In this document: piece after piece, positions 11,517 through 23,138 of the stretch
How the letters are laid out: the number at the start of each line of letters is the position of its first letter
Position numbering within the stretch: position 1 is the stretch's first letter
Origin: Gnetum montanum
Taxonomy: Eukaryota > Streptophyta > Gnetopsida > Gnetales > Gnetaceae
DNA: 31,448 nt
Assembly (NCBI GenBank): GCA_015680685.1
Contig: MNCI01038353.1
Location: 93,101 to 124,548 of the forward strand
Reading direction: 5' to 3'
Position numbers and translations under genes: made by a program
The notes under the pieces: generated by a model
What the model saw: only the letters and a program-made list of their open reading frames with translations
Database searches by the model: none
What the model was told of the DNA's origin: nothing

Positions 11517-11528
11517 GCTCTTATACCA
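11517..11528 (-). other. Primer-binding site (initiator tRNA-Met type)
   Basis: The minus strand reads TGGTATAAGAGC, which is one base from the plant copia site TGGTATCAGAGC. It lies between the LTR end (TTCAACA) and the gag ATG, which is about 40 bp further on. Confidence 0.85.
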
Positions 11529-11537
11529 CTTGTGGAT

Positions 11538-12540
11538 TGTTGAACTTAGAGGGGGGATGAATAAGTTTTCCAAATTAAAAATTTGTAGAAAAAAAAGCAC
11601 ACACACCAAATTTAATGTGGTTCCCCAACTTAGATAGTCCACACACAAAGGGTATATTGTTAGCACATCTTTGGACTTTGTTGCTCTCAAATGTGGTTGA
11701 AGGATTCACACCTTGTACAATCTTTAAGCCCTACTCCAGAGAACTATGCTACAACACTATCCACTCAACCCCAAAATGTACCATCAAGCTTGGAAGGTGT
11801 TTTTCAAGCTTCCACAACCTTTACAACCTTGAGCTCCACTTCATAGTATTGTACCATAGCACCAACAACTCAATCTTGTAAGATCTCGACAAGCTCAAGT
11901 AAGATGCCTTCCGACAAGAAGCACATCAACCCTGTAAGGAAACAAGAGAGAATAATTTACATGGGAGAAATGCAACTTAGTTTGCTACTCCTTCTATGTT
12001 GAGGTACAACATTCTTTACAATGAACAAATGATGATACAATGAAGAGTAACAAAGATTACAATGATTTACAAAATGATTGTACAGTGATTACACATAAGC
12101 TTGCACATTTCCCAATGCATATGATGTCTTCTTATAGCTACCAATCCTTCTTAGAACTCATACAATGGCTATCCAAGGGTCATGGAAGATGTATTATTTG
12201 TGCCTAAGACATCTTTCTATATTTGTCTTCAATTTTGTAAAGATGTCTTTGTTTGGGAAAGATGTCTTTCTAAAATCTCCATTCTGGAAAGATGTCTTTA
12301 TCTGATAGAAGATGTCTTTCTGAAATTGGCTTGCATTCTATGAAGATGTATTTGCCTAATGGAAGACATCTCTACCTAGAGAAAAACATATGTTGTTTCT
12401 TGAAGACATCTTTGCCTGTGTTCACTCCAATTTTGCCAAGACTTCTACTATTTCTCAGAGACATCTTTCTTTATCTTTCTTTGCATAATGAATTCTTCAT
12501 TTCTTATCTAAAAGCTTGCACAATCCAAATCTTAATCTAG
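11538..12540 (-). mobile_element. Ty1/copia LTR (5' LTR of the minus-strand element)
   Basis: The plus strand begins TGTTGAACTTAGAGGGGGG at 11538, so the LTR ends in ...TTCAACA on its own strand, a few bases before the primer-binding site. The G-run followed by TGAATAAG is typical of this copia LTR class. The far end is not clear and 12540 is approximate. Cluster 2 of the AAGATGTCTT motif lies inside. Small frames here, such as 12292-12540, are chance. Confidence 0.65.
12185..12480. repeat. Cluster 2 of AAGATGTCTT / AAGACATCTT motifs inside the copia LTR
   Basis: About ten copies or near-copies occur in 300 bp, for example AAAGATGTCTTTG, GAAGATGTCTTTC, GAAGACATCTTTG and GAGACATCTTTC. Both orientations are present, so neighbouring copies can pair. 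This is the cleanest of the three clusters in the window. Confidence 0.75.
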
Positions 12541-13090
12541 GTTCTTGTCCTACAAACACAATAATTTCACACACATAAAAACAACCTTTTCTTCCATTTT
12601 TCTTAAATTTTTAACATACCAAAACCAAAAGATCCATAGATGCCACCATCAAGGTAGCAATATCCTTACCATTAACTAAGCCTGTATGAATATTATGTCT
12701 AACTTGTATCTCCTAGTGTCTACAAGTCATGCTTATTTTTTTTATTACTATTATTTCCTTGAATATCATAAAGAAAAAACTTTGTGAGCTGAATCTCCTT
12801 CCACTTATACACCTCATTATTCACCATAATACTCTACACCTTACAATTTCACTCCTTTGGCACCTACACCACCTATGCAAGGTGAAATACCTTAGCAATG
12901 CAATTCCATGTGGTCCATGAACTTACAACCAAATTATAATTTAAGTGGTTCTTAGCATAAACCTTGGAAAATGTCTTTCTTTAGACCTAACAATCCACCT
13001 AAACCTCTATATGCATTTGTGGCTACTACTTCTTTACAAATTGCTTTAGAAATCACCAACAATCTACCTTGAAATCAAAGACCCTAAAAT
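12541..13090 (+). other. Probable eroded gypsy gag-protease spacer
   Basis: The plus strand has fragments rich in Pro and Thr (for example FTPLAPTPPMQGE) just upstream of the protease remnant. No zinc knuckle or clear gag core can be read. Confidence 0.3.
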
Positions 13091-13500
13091 GTGCATACTA
13101 TCATGTTAACTTATGCAATTACAAACTGGATTAAGGTAGAACACCTTTCCAAGAAATTATTTAATTCAAGAAATCCTCTTGTTTACTTACAACTTGTTGG
13201 AAATGATCCATGCAAAGCTCTACTAGACTTAGATTATTGGGTAAACTTAATCTCCTCAGAAATATATAAAAATTGGAAAATACCTCTACTAAATAAATGC
13301 AATATTAGATTAGAGCTTTCTTATTAATCTATCATCATTCCCTTGGAACTGGTGGAGGATATTGTGACCACCATTTATGGATGATCCTATCCAGTAGATT
13401 TCTTGATCATCCATGTGGACAACTGTAAGGGAAATTCCCAATTATAATGGGAATTTCTTGGTTAAGATAATTGATGTCAAGTAAGGGATCAAAGACCTCT
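13091..13500 (+). pseudogene. Ty3/gypsy aspartic protease remnant
   Basis: The frame from 13091 holds a retropepsin signature: NPLVYLQLVGNDPCKALLDL, then WVNLISSEIYK, then ELVEDIVTTIYG and YPVDFLIIHVDNCKG. It matches the order ALLDSGASVNLMP, GIVEDVLV, PVDFVVLD known from Athila/Tat-like plant gypsy proteases. The catalytic D-[ST]-G triad is altered: the Asp of LLDL is kept, but the Gly position reads D. Its partner downstream is an integrase tail at 14095, with no reverse transcriptase between. Confidence 0.75.
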
Positions 13501-14094
13501 CCTTGGATATTTTTAAGAAACATGACTTTGGAAAAGTTGAGAAGAAGAGGATTCCATGCATCATGTAAAATGATACATGATGTCATTACGTGTAGAAAAT
13601 ATGGGTTGTAAAGAGCGCATTCATCATAACATGTAATAAGTGTGTCAAAACATCAAACATCCATAGATGCCTATACATAGTAGCTAAAAACAAAAGGATA
13701 TCCAATGGTTGATGAAAAATGTTAGCTTCAATTCAACACTGTGCATGGAACCAGTCAAACTCCTCAAAAGTTCTTATATCAATAAGATGGATAAAATAAA
13801 AAAAAATTAGAATTAACGCTTCCACACAAAAGCATAAATAGATTAGGGAGAGGTGAAAATCCCTAATAATTCTAGACAAGAACCCCTTGAATTCGAATCT
13901 TTATTAGCAACTCTCAAATATATAGTCCTTTATAATGGCAAGCCAATAATCATCAACACTTGGTTGTGTCCACTATACTCATCCAAAACATTGTAATAAT
14001 TGTGCCGTATAATTGTATCCAATTCTTGGTCTATAAACAACAATGAAAATGATCCTTAAATATGGCATATTAATCAACATGGAAACTTCCTATA
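13501..14094 (+). other. Eroded sequence between protease and integrase remnants
   Basis: A complete gypsy element would have about 2 kb of reverse transcriptase, RNase H and integrase core here. Only about 600 bp remain and I find no YxDD box or other reverse transcriptase motif, so an internal deletion is inferred. Confidence 0.4.
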
Positions 14095-14529
14095 GGCTAC
14101 TCTCCCTATGAGTTAGTTTACAGAAAGTTACCTAAACTTCCAATTGAAACTAAACTTCATCCACATAGAACTACCTATGAACTTGATTTAGAAGTTAACC
14201 TAGCACAAAAAGAATGACTCATGATAATTAGCATGCTAGATGAAAATTGAAGAATATCTCTAATGATAAATAAAGTTCACAAGGCATATAATAAATAATG
14301 TCGTAATGCATGGCTTAGGAAAGCTGCATTCAAACCAAGAGTCAAGGTTCTCTATTAGAATCCCATGCATGTGCTACAATGAACTAAGTTCTAGATATTA
14401 TGGAAAGAACATTATATCATCCAGTCAAGTTTTTCTTCTAGGACTATGACAATCTACCATCCCATAAGTCCTGAAAAGCTAATGCTTGTCAACATCCAAC
14501 AACTTAAATCATACATTAACTTCCAAGTA
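14095..14529 (+). pseudogene. Ty3/gypsy integrase C-terminal remnant
   Basis: One frame with about seven stops runs for 430 bp. It begins GYSPYELVYRKLPKLPIE, the segment that follows the integrase catalytic core (usually TP..LVYG...LP.E). It continues through ELDLEVN, NKVHKAYNK and KPRVKVLY to a tail with the layout of the gypsy C-terminal module (LWKEHYIIQS ... NIQQLKSYI, compare GPY.V ... VN...LK.Y). In a live element this part handles integration of the cDNA. It has the same orientation as the protease at 13091 and is probably part of the same element. Confidence 0.7.
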
Positions 14530-16078
14530 ACCAACCATAATACTAACATCTTTGACTAAGAATAAGCATCTCCATTTTTCATATCACCTCCTTCCAACAT
14601 AGTTGTGGTGGAGATATCCATCTACCATAACATCTTGACAAGGATAAAGAATTTTTCTTCTTTTTGTTTTGCAATGTTCTTTATATGTTTTTCATTTTCT
14701 TAATACTTTATTAATTATTTTATGTATTTTTATTTTCTTGTTATTTTCTTATTATTTTTATTTAACCTTAGTTGAAATCTCTAATTTTGTTCCATTGCTA
14801 CTACAAATTTTGAAAATTGTTAAACACAACTATCAAAGTTATGATCAAATACAAAAGGTGAACTTTGTCCTTGGATTATGTTCTCTACTAATAGTTTGTT
14901 AGTTTCTTGGACATATCAGGTAGTGATTTCATGACATCCACCCATTCCATCTATTTTATGATCATCTTCATTATAGAAACATAAAGGTTCTTTCACATAA
15001 AACCTAAAAGTAACATATCACCTTATTACCCAACGAACTGGGAAAGGATCAAGTGAAAATGATAAAGGATGTAACCTCAAGGGGACTTGTTGTGTTCTCT
15101 TCTCAACTTTTTTGCTAGTTCTATGACTCCTCATTGGTATATCATCACTCCTACTCTTAGCCATAAAAGAAAGCATGTCTCTATATGGTGTGGTTTCCAT
15201 AAAAAAACAAAACAATAAAATAAAAAAACACAAAAATTTAAAGCACATCTCTTAAAAAATCTCATGAGCTACAATCACTAGTTATGGGGATAAAAAGAAA
15301 TGTTACCCATGCCTAAAGATGCCCCTCTAACTAAATCCATACCAACTTCTTCTCTTTTCTTCTTTTCTTAGAGTGATGATGGCCCCTTTTGGTTGTTATA
15401 CATTCTTGATGCTAGAAGAGAAGGATGAAATTAAAGTGAGATCATTGTAATTAAAATGGACTTGGTCTAGACTTAGAATGGACTAACATTGGATCATCTT
15501 AATTACAAATTTTACTAAGAATCTCATGCAACCACAATGTGGATTATTCATCTACAATTCTCTGTTTACCATTTACTCACTTCATTTTCTCTCACCTCAC
15601 TATCCATGCCATGGTAAATTGATTATTTTATTTTATAGTTTATATAATTCTAAGATAATCCCTAACGTGGATATGGAATTTAACTTTAAAAAATCATTCA
15701 TCATCTTGGGTGCCTGTGGACTCCTTATGATGAAGTTATGTAAGGTCATATTAGGCATAAGCTTGCTCTAGGAAGGATCCACTTGCATATTTTTTGGTTT
15801 ACTTTAAGTTCAATTTCCTAACCATAGGCCCCATGGCAATCTTGATCATCTTGATAGCTTGAAAAATCCAATTTTGCCTCTATTTTAGCATTAGAAACAT
15901 CCTCCAATTACTCATTTCACATGATCAAATTTCTTCAATTTCTTAAACCATATCCTTAATTATGTTGTTGTTGTGACTTTTTATTTTTTTTACCTTATAT
16001 TTGGCTCTTGTTTTGACCCCAAACATGCTCAAAATCCCTCAATATCTTTAAGTGACAAAGTAATGTGGATAGCTGCAT
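14530..16078. other. Gene-free T-rich interval
   Basis: This segment follows a gypsy integrase tail and may be the 3' untranslated part and an eroded LTR of that element. T-rich sequence at 14640-14770 is followed by unremarkable AT-rich DNA. The minus-strand frame at 15248-15018 contains a basic stretch (MAKSRSDDIPMRSHRTSKK) that could be the start of a retroelement ORF, but nothing follows it. Confidence 0.35.
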
Positions 16079-16540
16079 TGATGCATCCTCCTCAATGTAG
16101 TCCTATAGATGCATTCATATTAATATGGTATAAAAATCCTATAAATGTGTACAATACTTAGCTCATTTTTTTACCATTTTCCATAAATTCAAGAGAACTT
16201 TTTTCCATTTTTAGAGCTCAGAACCTTCCAAGAGCCATAACTTCTCAACCGTTTAACTAATTTCACCCATTCTTTGATTCTCAAGCTACTAAAGGTATGC
16301 ATTATGTCATCAAATACTAGGTTTTCTAGAATATTTTTTAGAAATCTTTTCTAACTTCTCATGATTAAGATATTAAAATAATATTAAATTAACAATGAAA
16401 AGAGTTAATATCAACAATAAACCTTTGTTAAAACATAAATAAAATAATAATAAAATACTATCATAAGCTTGTGATCACTAAATATGGACTTAACAATAAA
16501 ATATCAATGTTTTACTAATAAAAAAAACTCAATCAAACAA
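16079..16540 (+). mobile_element. Possible eroded 5' LTR of the coiled-coil ORF element
   Basis: Three signs support an LTR. A GATGCATC-rich start and a TATA element (TATAAAAA at 16129-16136) resemble the first 100 bp of copy B at 19656. The stretch CCATAACTTCTCAACCG is a type of phrase often met in plant LTR transcribed regions. A degraded primer-binding site follows at 16545. Beyond the first 80 bp it does not obviously match copy B, so it may belong to the gypsy element to its left. Confidence 0.35.
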
Positions 16541-16544
16541 AAAA

Positions 16545-16556
16545 TGGTATTAAAAG
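16545..16556 (+). other. Degraded primer-binding site
   Basis: TGGTATTAAAAG matches the tRNA-Met site TGGTATCAGAGC at 8 of 12 positions. Three of the four changes are C-to-T or G-to-A. It sits between the possible LTR and the long ORF. Confidence 0.35.
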
Positions 16557-16678
16557 AAAACAAGATTTATGTTTGAGGAACTAATTCTAGGTTATGTTTA
16601 TGGTCATAAATGATACCTAAGAGAGGATCACACGCAAGAGGACCATTACATCCTAGGACAAAGTAACCACATGATGGA

Positions 16679-19200
16679 ATGGACTAACAACAACAACCTC
16701 AACAATAACTCCAAGAGCAAGCAGCAAAGGCCACCCATTTAATTGGATTCCTATGTGAGAAGCCTAAGGTAGAATTTCCCCATCAAATTCCTATAGCATA
16801 AATGGGATAATTTAGGTAGGAGGAAGTTCCAAGACCAGGACCTAATCTAGAGGTCACACTTACAAAAGCTTACTTAGAGAAGGTCTATACCAATGAAATC
16901 TAGAGCTCAATCCTTCAAGAGCTAAATTTTAAACCATTTTCAAAGCTTGCACTAGAAGAGATCAAAACACAACTCCAAGGGTCTTCAATATCATCCATTC
17001 TCTCCAATAGTGGGAAATGCTACATGAAAGAAACTGACCTCTTTTAGAAGAACTGAAAAAAAGACATCATTGTTAAAATCAAGGACATCACCATCTCATA
17101 CTTAGTTAAGGCAATTATAGAAACCCTCGAATTGCCCAACACTAACATAAAGTTGATAAAAATATCTATTCAAGTAGACCTAGAGGCCAAGAAAGAGTGG
17201 GTTTAGTGATGCTATGGAATGGTTCTTAAGGAGTACGGTGTCCTCACTAAGAGAAAGCAAGCATACTTTGAGATTGTGTCCTATCATCTCAATCCAATGA
17301 TAAGGCCAAGAAAGATCATAACCTTCTCCACCAAAGCATGTGCAACTCAAAGTAGAAAATTTCTAGTTAACCTCCTGTAACTCATATTTCTTTAAATAGA
17401 AAATTTTTTTAAGGAGAATGAGAAAGGTAGAAAGGCACTCACCTTTCCATGCCTTATTAGAAAAATTTGTAAAAGGGGAGGTATGTCCTGCTACTCAAAT
17501 GATGTGATCTACATAGCTCCTACCACATCATGATTAGAAATGATCAAAGATAAAGCACCTACCAAGCTTCAAGAGGAGGAGGAACAACCACTAACACCTA
17601 TAGCACTAGAGACAACACCTAAAATGATAGTAGCTATAGAGCATATAACGAAACTTTGGAAGTAGTAGCTACAACAATAGTAAGCATTTGGAGATGGTGG
17701 AGAATTTTTGATATACCAACTAGCCATGAGCCATCTAAATGAAGTTAGAAGGACCATTAGTTTGCTATATAGTGAAATTACATCGATGTTCTCTTCACAA
17801 AAAATCTAGGCACATGTTCACTCCAATCCTAGTGCTAGAGAAGTTACTATGTCCACAGTAGGATAAGCATTCCCTAAAATTTTTAGGAATGCAATAGCCT
17901 TCTTTGTAATTCTAGAAGAAGATTAGGAAGTGATAGTCCTAGTTATGCCACACAAGGACCAAGAGATAGTAGTAGAGGTGGTGTTAGGCTACATTGGAGA
18001 AGCTCTAAGTGATCCCACTACATCTGTCCCTATTGTTAATATCATGAAAAATGTGCAAGCATCAATAGGAGCAAAGAGTGGAAGCATGAATACTACCTAG
18101 GATGAAGAAGTATTGGAACAATTGGAAAGAGTTGGAAAACTAATTCTATAGATCCTTAATCTTCTAGAAGATATATCAACTACCCATTCATAGCTATTGG
18201 AGATAAGGGATAAGCTACTAATAGTAAATGTGTAACTCAAGGAGCCACTACTAGCAATTGATGATTGGCCACTAAGGTTGCAAAACTTAGATCCTATCTA
18301 TCTAATCCTTTCATTCTTAGGCCAACACTCATCAAAGATGAAGCTTTCTAATAGCTTCAATAGAAATACCAAGAGGATGATAATGCTAAAGAAATGGTAC
18401 TCTTTAATTCATTACTATAAGAAGAAATGATAAATTTCACTTATCGTGACATTCATCAAGTTCACAAGGAAAACCTAGTGCTAACTTTTGATAATCATCA
18501 CCTATAGAATATTGAGTAATAAAAAGACCAAATGATGGAGTACATTTGTCAACAAAAGGAACAACTTGCCAAGGTGAACTTGGACCTAAGAAAATTGACT
18601 GTAGAAAATAGAAATCTCTCAATGGAGAAGGTTTAAGCCCTTTTCCAAAAGACTACAATTGAGATCACCATCTAGAAGAATGAATTCCTAAGATATAAAT
18701 GAGTTAAAAGTTACTATAGGTACTAGGTCAGGATACTTAAGGATGTCAATGAAAAGGAAATTAAGTTGGCTAAGGTAAAGGTGAATGAGAACCTCCAGCA
18801 ATTCTAATAAAGAGGTGATATGTGACAGCCCATCTTTGATGAACTTAATTCATATTATTAAGAAGGAGTTGTAGATCAAGGATATAACTAAATAAATGGA
18901 GCTTTCCAACCTCTAATATGTAAACTTGACCATGCTAATAGCGGGAAGGCCTAGAACAGAACTAGAGAAGCAAGTGACCCGCTCTTACCTCCTCTGTGAG
19001 GTAGAGTTCAAGCTCCACAAATAAACTAAGCAAAAGTTGAAAGTTAATAACATGAAGCTTAATGTCCTTAAAAGAAAATTCACTGATTAACAATCTATTG
19101 TTGAGAATCTAGCCAAGACATTGAGTGACTACCAAGAGCTGCAAAATCTTATTCATACATTTGATGTTAATAATTTGTAGTTTGGTTTGTTAATGTAAAG
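16679..19200 (+). pseudogene. Long decayed ORF with Gln-rich N-terminus and coiled-coil tail, non-gag-pol
   Basis: From an ATG at 16679 one frame runs without any frameshift to about 18400, broken by about 22 stops. Order: a Gln-rich start (QQQPQQ), ATHLIGFLCEKPKVEFP, then a globular part (VKIKDITISYLVKAIIETL, IQVDLEAKKEWV, YGMVLKEYGVLTKRKQAYF, YHLNPMIRPRKIITF, LTFPCLIRKICKRGG, YSNDVIYIAPTTS). Then come an acidic hinge and, after a frame change, charged heptad-like sequence (QQKEQLAKVNLDLRKL; KLKVNNMKLNVLKRKF) to about 19150. I see no zinc knuckle, protease or reverse transcriptase. A polypurine-like tract and LTR copy B follow, so the ORF lies inside an LTR element. The FP.LI...KGG segment is reminiscent of FPLIILYSIMVKGG in the minus-strand ORF at 7730-9219, so both may be of one plant transposon-associated family. 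Confidence 0.6.
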
Positions 19201-19644
19201 AAGTTATTTCCCTCATTGTCATATTCGTGGAATGTACATGTACTAGCTCATGTAGGTGAAGCAACCTAGACAATTCACAATCCATGAGGTAAAGAAGAAA
19301 ATATGAAGGTACTTCTAGATTCCTTTTAACTTTTAGTAGTAGTAATAATAGTAGGACAACCTAGGCCTCAAACTAAGCTAGGACATGATGAAGGATCATC
19401 CACATCATAAGAGCCTTCATCTCTAGCCATAGTATGAAGAATTCATCCCGTCTTCACCTATTCAACAACCACTTGTCAATTTTTATTTAAGTGTTCCAAT
19501 TCTTTGTAATTTGCACCAATTTTTGTATCTATACAAATGATAGTTAAGATTTGTTTTATTTGTTGTAGTCAATCAATTACTTCCTCAAATTTTATAAAAA
19601 AATCAATTCCATTTTTGTTTACTCAAAAACAAGCTTTTAGTTAG
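19201..19644 (+). other. 3' untranslated part of the coiled-coil ORF element
   Basis: No frame can be followed. The stretch connects the ORF to the polypurine-like tract at 19645 and is AT-rich with short T and A runs. Confidence 0.35.
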
Positions 19645-19655
19645 TTTTGAGGGTA
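19645..19655 (+). other. Polypurine-like tract at the LTR start
   Basis: TTTTGAGGGTA directly precedes TGATGAAGC, the expected arrangement for the plus-strand primer and LTR start. It is short and eroded. Confidence 0.35.
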
Positions 19656-20469
19656 TGATGAAGCATGCATGTTTGTCAACGCATCCCCATTGATGCATCT
19701 CAAGATGCATTGGCACATGTGCATTAATGTTAATCCTCTTGAAGCCTATATAAGTGCACATACTAGCCAAATTTATAACACCAATTGATCAATTCTTTAG
19801 CTAAACTCTTATAGTCTTTTTCTATAAAACTTAGCAAAATTTTCCCTTTAAGTGCCCATAGTATGGATTGAATTAATTATATAGAATTTTATTTAAGTGT
19901 AATATGTATTTGGACATAGTAGCATGAATGATAATAAAATCAAAATTTCTTCTATCCATTACAACACTTGGATTAGTTTAAGTTATTTTCTAGTAATTTA
20001 CTTTAAATACAGTTTACTTTCTTATCCATAAGCATTTAATATTCTAATTCATAAGTAACATGAGTACAACCATTTTAAGCATAATATACTAATGCTTGCT
20101 AATCCAGTAATAAATACATAGTATTCCTAGTCATAAACACTTGGTAACCTAGCAATGTTAGTATACATTCAAGATGTACATGGAAAGTGGGAATGAATGC
20201 TCTACATTTAGGTTAGTTTAGTTAATTTATTAGTAAAATTAAATCTTCAAAATTTTCTTTATTTAATAATTCTATAGATAAAAATTATAAAAATAAATAT
20301 CTTATGCCTCAATCACACTTAGCCATATGAACAAGTTTAACATAAGTTATGATTGGAAAGATAATGACTAGTAACCATGTCTTTTGCTATCTAAGGATAT
20401 ATTGCATTTAGGTAAATGAAGTCTACAAAATTCAACTAGATCATGCATTTGGGAAATACCTGCTACTCA
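19656..20469 (+). mobile_element. LTR (copy B), 814 bp, CpG-depleted relative of copies A and C
   Basis: It starts TGATGAAGC and ends CTACTCA, giving TG...CA termini. It has a TATA element at 19747. The right half aligns with copy A: agtacaacca, CTTGGTAACC, AAAGTGGGAATG, the CCTCA...CCATA block and, at 20422, tctacaaaattcaact against tctgcggagttcgacc in copy A. Differences are largely G-to-A and C-to-T, and only one CpG remains. The upstream ORF and tract suggest it is a 3' LTR. The gag ORF that begins 114 bp downstream means a 5' LTR role for the next element is also possible. Confidence 0.65.
19747..19754 (+). promoter_or_regulatory. TATA box of LTR copy B
   Basis: CCTATATAAG lies about 90 bp into the LTR, the normal place for the promoter that starts the genomic transcript. 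Confidence 0.5.
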
Positions 20470-20582
20470 TCACCTTTAATCATTCCAAGGATGTGATCCT
20501 TCTACTGCTTGTGTTAGCTTATAATCAAGATAAGTAAGATAAATGGAGAGACACCCATGGACAATTCTCTAGGGAATTCATC

Positions 20583-22580
20583 ATGGTTGCCAAAAATGAT
20601 CTTAAAGAGGCCATGATCAATATGAGGCTAAAGGATGAATACACAATGTACAAAGCTCATGAACTTGTGTATCATTAATATAAGCATTTTTATATGCAAA
20701 ATCTTCAAGATTAAATGGCAAGATAAAAGACAAGTGACAACCTTTTATCTAATCATTTAGATGAAGAGTAGGAGGACAAAGTAACTAAGAAAGAAAAAGG
20801 ATCAATCTACCATGAGGGCCCATGAGCAAGTGCTATTAACCAAGATGTAGCCTAAACTTAAAATGATAATATTATTCATAATTTCTATCACTTGCATTTG
20901 TCTAGATCTTCTAATGATGATGATGATGTCCCTTTATTTGATTGGGGAAATTATTATGAGTTCACTAAACCTATGCACATTCTAAGGAAGCATGTTCATG
21001 ATAGCCAAATTAAAAAATCAACATGGCTAATGTACACACATATAGAGGTTATACTAGTGATTAATCCCAACTTCACATGCAAGTCTTTCATAATGCTTGC
21101 TATCTCTAAGATATCATGAGTGATTAGTAGAAGTTACTATTATTTCCTTACATCTTCATTGAGCACATGGAGACTTCGTACAAATCCTTACCCCCAAGAT
21201 CAATTCAAAGATGGGAAAACATGGTTAGAATATTTTAAGTAAAATTTCAAATCTATTTCTAAATTTCAAACATCCAAAGTAAGATGATCAAATGGAGGCA
21301 AGGAACCCATACACATCTTGACATTATCATGGAGAGGTACATGAAAACTACACATCACTATCTAAACCATAATTTTAGCCAAGAAGAGTAGTTGATGCAT
21401 ATTGTAGATGAGATAATATAGAAAACAAAAGAACATGTGGATATGCATGCAATGGGCCAAGTACATAAGAAATTTGTGGTCCAAATTAAACCACTCTTGA
21501 AAATCATAACAAGTATGGAGGACAAGTGACAAAGCAATAGTGAGTAGAAAAGAATAATCATAACCTACCATGCAAAACTAAGGCTAATAACATTGATGAT
21601 ACTAATAAACCTCAAATTTTAGTTGAGGCCCTAGTGAAATATCATGTTAGGAAAAACAAGGTATTGATAAACTTGGCCCATAGAGTGGATCAATTTTGAA
21701 TGTGATAGATGAAAAGATTATCACTACTCTTAAAGATATTGAGTATAAGATGGTCAAAGCTAAAACCAAATAAATCACACAAAATAAATGTAAAAATATG
21801 TATAAAGGTAAGGACAAAGTCAAGCTCTCTCATTCTAAGAGCATTCATGAAAACCTTGAGGCTTTCTCATCCTTCCATGATGAAGGCCCCTACAAATATT
21901 GCATAGACCTTCATGATTCATAGTGTTGCCCAATCATGAATTACATAATTAGTAAGATGGAATGATCTAGAATATCTTTGCATCTTAGATTTTTCAAGAG
22001 GAGAATAAGAAGGACTTCATACCTAGGCCACTCACACTATTTTGGACATGCATATTTGTAGCCCATGCAATAGTACTACGAGTGGCAAGCTCCAAATCCT
22101 TAGGATGCTACTCCATGAAATTTACTAACTCCCCATGCAATAATAGATGGTGCTTTCCTCCTATCCCTATTTTCATGATGCATAGGTAGGTTTTTACCAA
22201 TCCTCACTAATGAAACCTCAATAGTACCTATCTACTTCAAGTAGCCTTGCTAGTCAAGCTTCCTAGCACTAGCAACTTCTACTCCCTGGTCTCATGCAAG
22301 GTGGGATACCTAGTCAATTGCAATCAAGGTAAGTTAAATCATGTAATATTACCTACTATATGAATCCTACATCTATTTATGCATCTAGATAATATTATCA
22401 ATCTCTTATTGATTTGGTTGTAGGGGGAAGTTCAAGGTCCCAGAATATAAATTCTATCATAACCACAGACATGAGGACCACAGGATTGGATCTACAATAC
22501 CTTCTCCATCTTGTGAAGAGGATGATCATCCATGAAAAATAAAAATACACATTCATAAGGTCTCGATAAAATTCTCTAAT
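20583..22580 (+). pseudogene. Ty3/gypsy-like gag remnant
   Basis: A frame from the ATG at 20583 holds to 21119 with several stops (VAKNDLKEAMINMRLKDEY, then SSNDDDDVPLFDWGNYYEF). Further gag-like pieces follow: NPYPQDQFKDGKTWLEYFK near 21180, a Lys-rich stretch, and a knuckle-like GPYKYCIDLHDS*CC near 21890, which echoes gypsy gag segments of the form GPY.YC..H....C. A second His-rich piece (FYHNHRHEDHRIG) lies near 22450. Gag would form the particle shell and bind RNA. The protease at 22923 lies downstream in the same orientation. The assignment rests on order and on weak motifs. Confidence 0.5.
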
Positions 22581-22679
22581 CATAATTAAAGTTCAGTATT
22601 TACTTTAGGGATAAGTTCCACAACTATCTATGGTAAAGATAATAATATGGTAATTAATGGTAATGTTATCACCATCTCT

Positions 22680-23138
22680 ATATCTACAGTGGCTACATAA
22701 GTGATCAAAGAAGGATATTTACCCCCAAAATGATTAGATCCTAGACATTCTATGGTATAAATAGTAATAAGAATTATTGCCTAGCTCTTTGTGACTTTGT
22801 TATAGGGTTAATATTATCTCATTACAATAGTACCTTGATTTGGAGCTTCCTCCTCTCAAGTATAGCAACATTTAGCTAGAGCTAGTAGGCCAATCCTATG
22901 CATACCCCATGGAATAAGTGAGGTGATGACTTCTATTATAGGCTGGTTATATCTTGTATATTTTTTAGTTGTCAAATTAGAAAAAAAGGTGGAAGATGAC
23001 TTCTCTATTATCATGGGAAGGGCTTGGTTGAACACCACTAATGTCAAGTTGGTCTTCCAAGACCTTCATCTCAAAATCAATAGAAGAGTTAAAACTGGAA
23101 GAATGAATTATAAGAGAATATCTTACAATCCTTCTTGA
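22680..23138 (+). pseudogene. Ty3/gypsy protease remnant, C-terminal flap region
   Basis: The frame at 22923-23138 contains DDFSIIMGRAWLNTTNVKL, corresponding to the retropepsin segment written as LGR.WL....A in plant gypsy elements. The catalytic Asp region upstream cannot be read confidently. It follows the gag remnant in the same orientation. Confidence 0.6.

Noticed and set aside
12292-12540. 82-codon plus-strand ORF
   Set aside because: It lies inside the copia LTR and largely translates the AAGATGTCTT motif cluster.
13500-14094. Reverse transcriptase between gypsy protease and integrase
   Set aside because: I looked for YxDD-type and RNase H motifs in the plus-strand frames and found none; the interval is also too short.
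14669-14902. Hydrophobic 77-codon plus-strand ORF as a membrane protein
   Set aside because: The hydrophobicity follows from T-rich sequence after the integrase tail; no other support.
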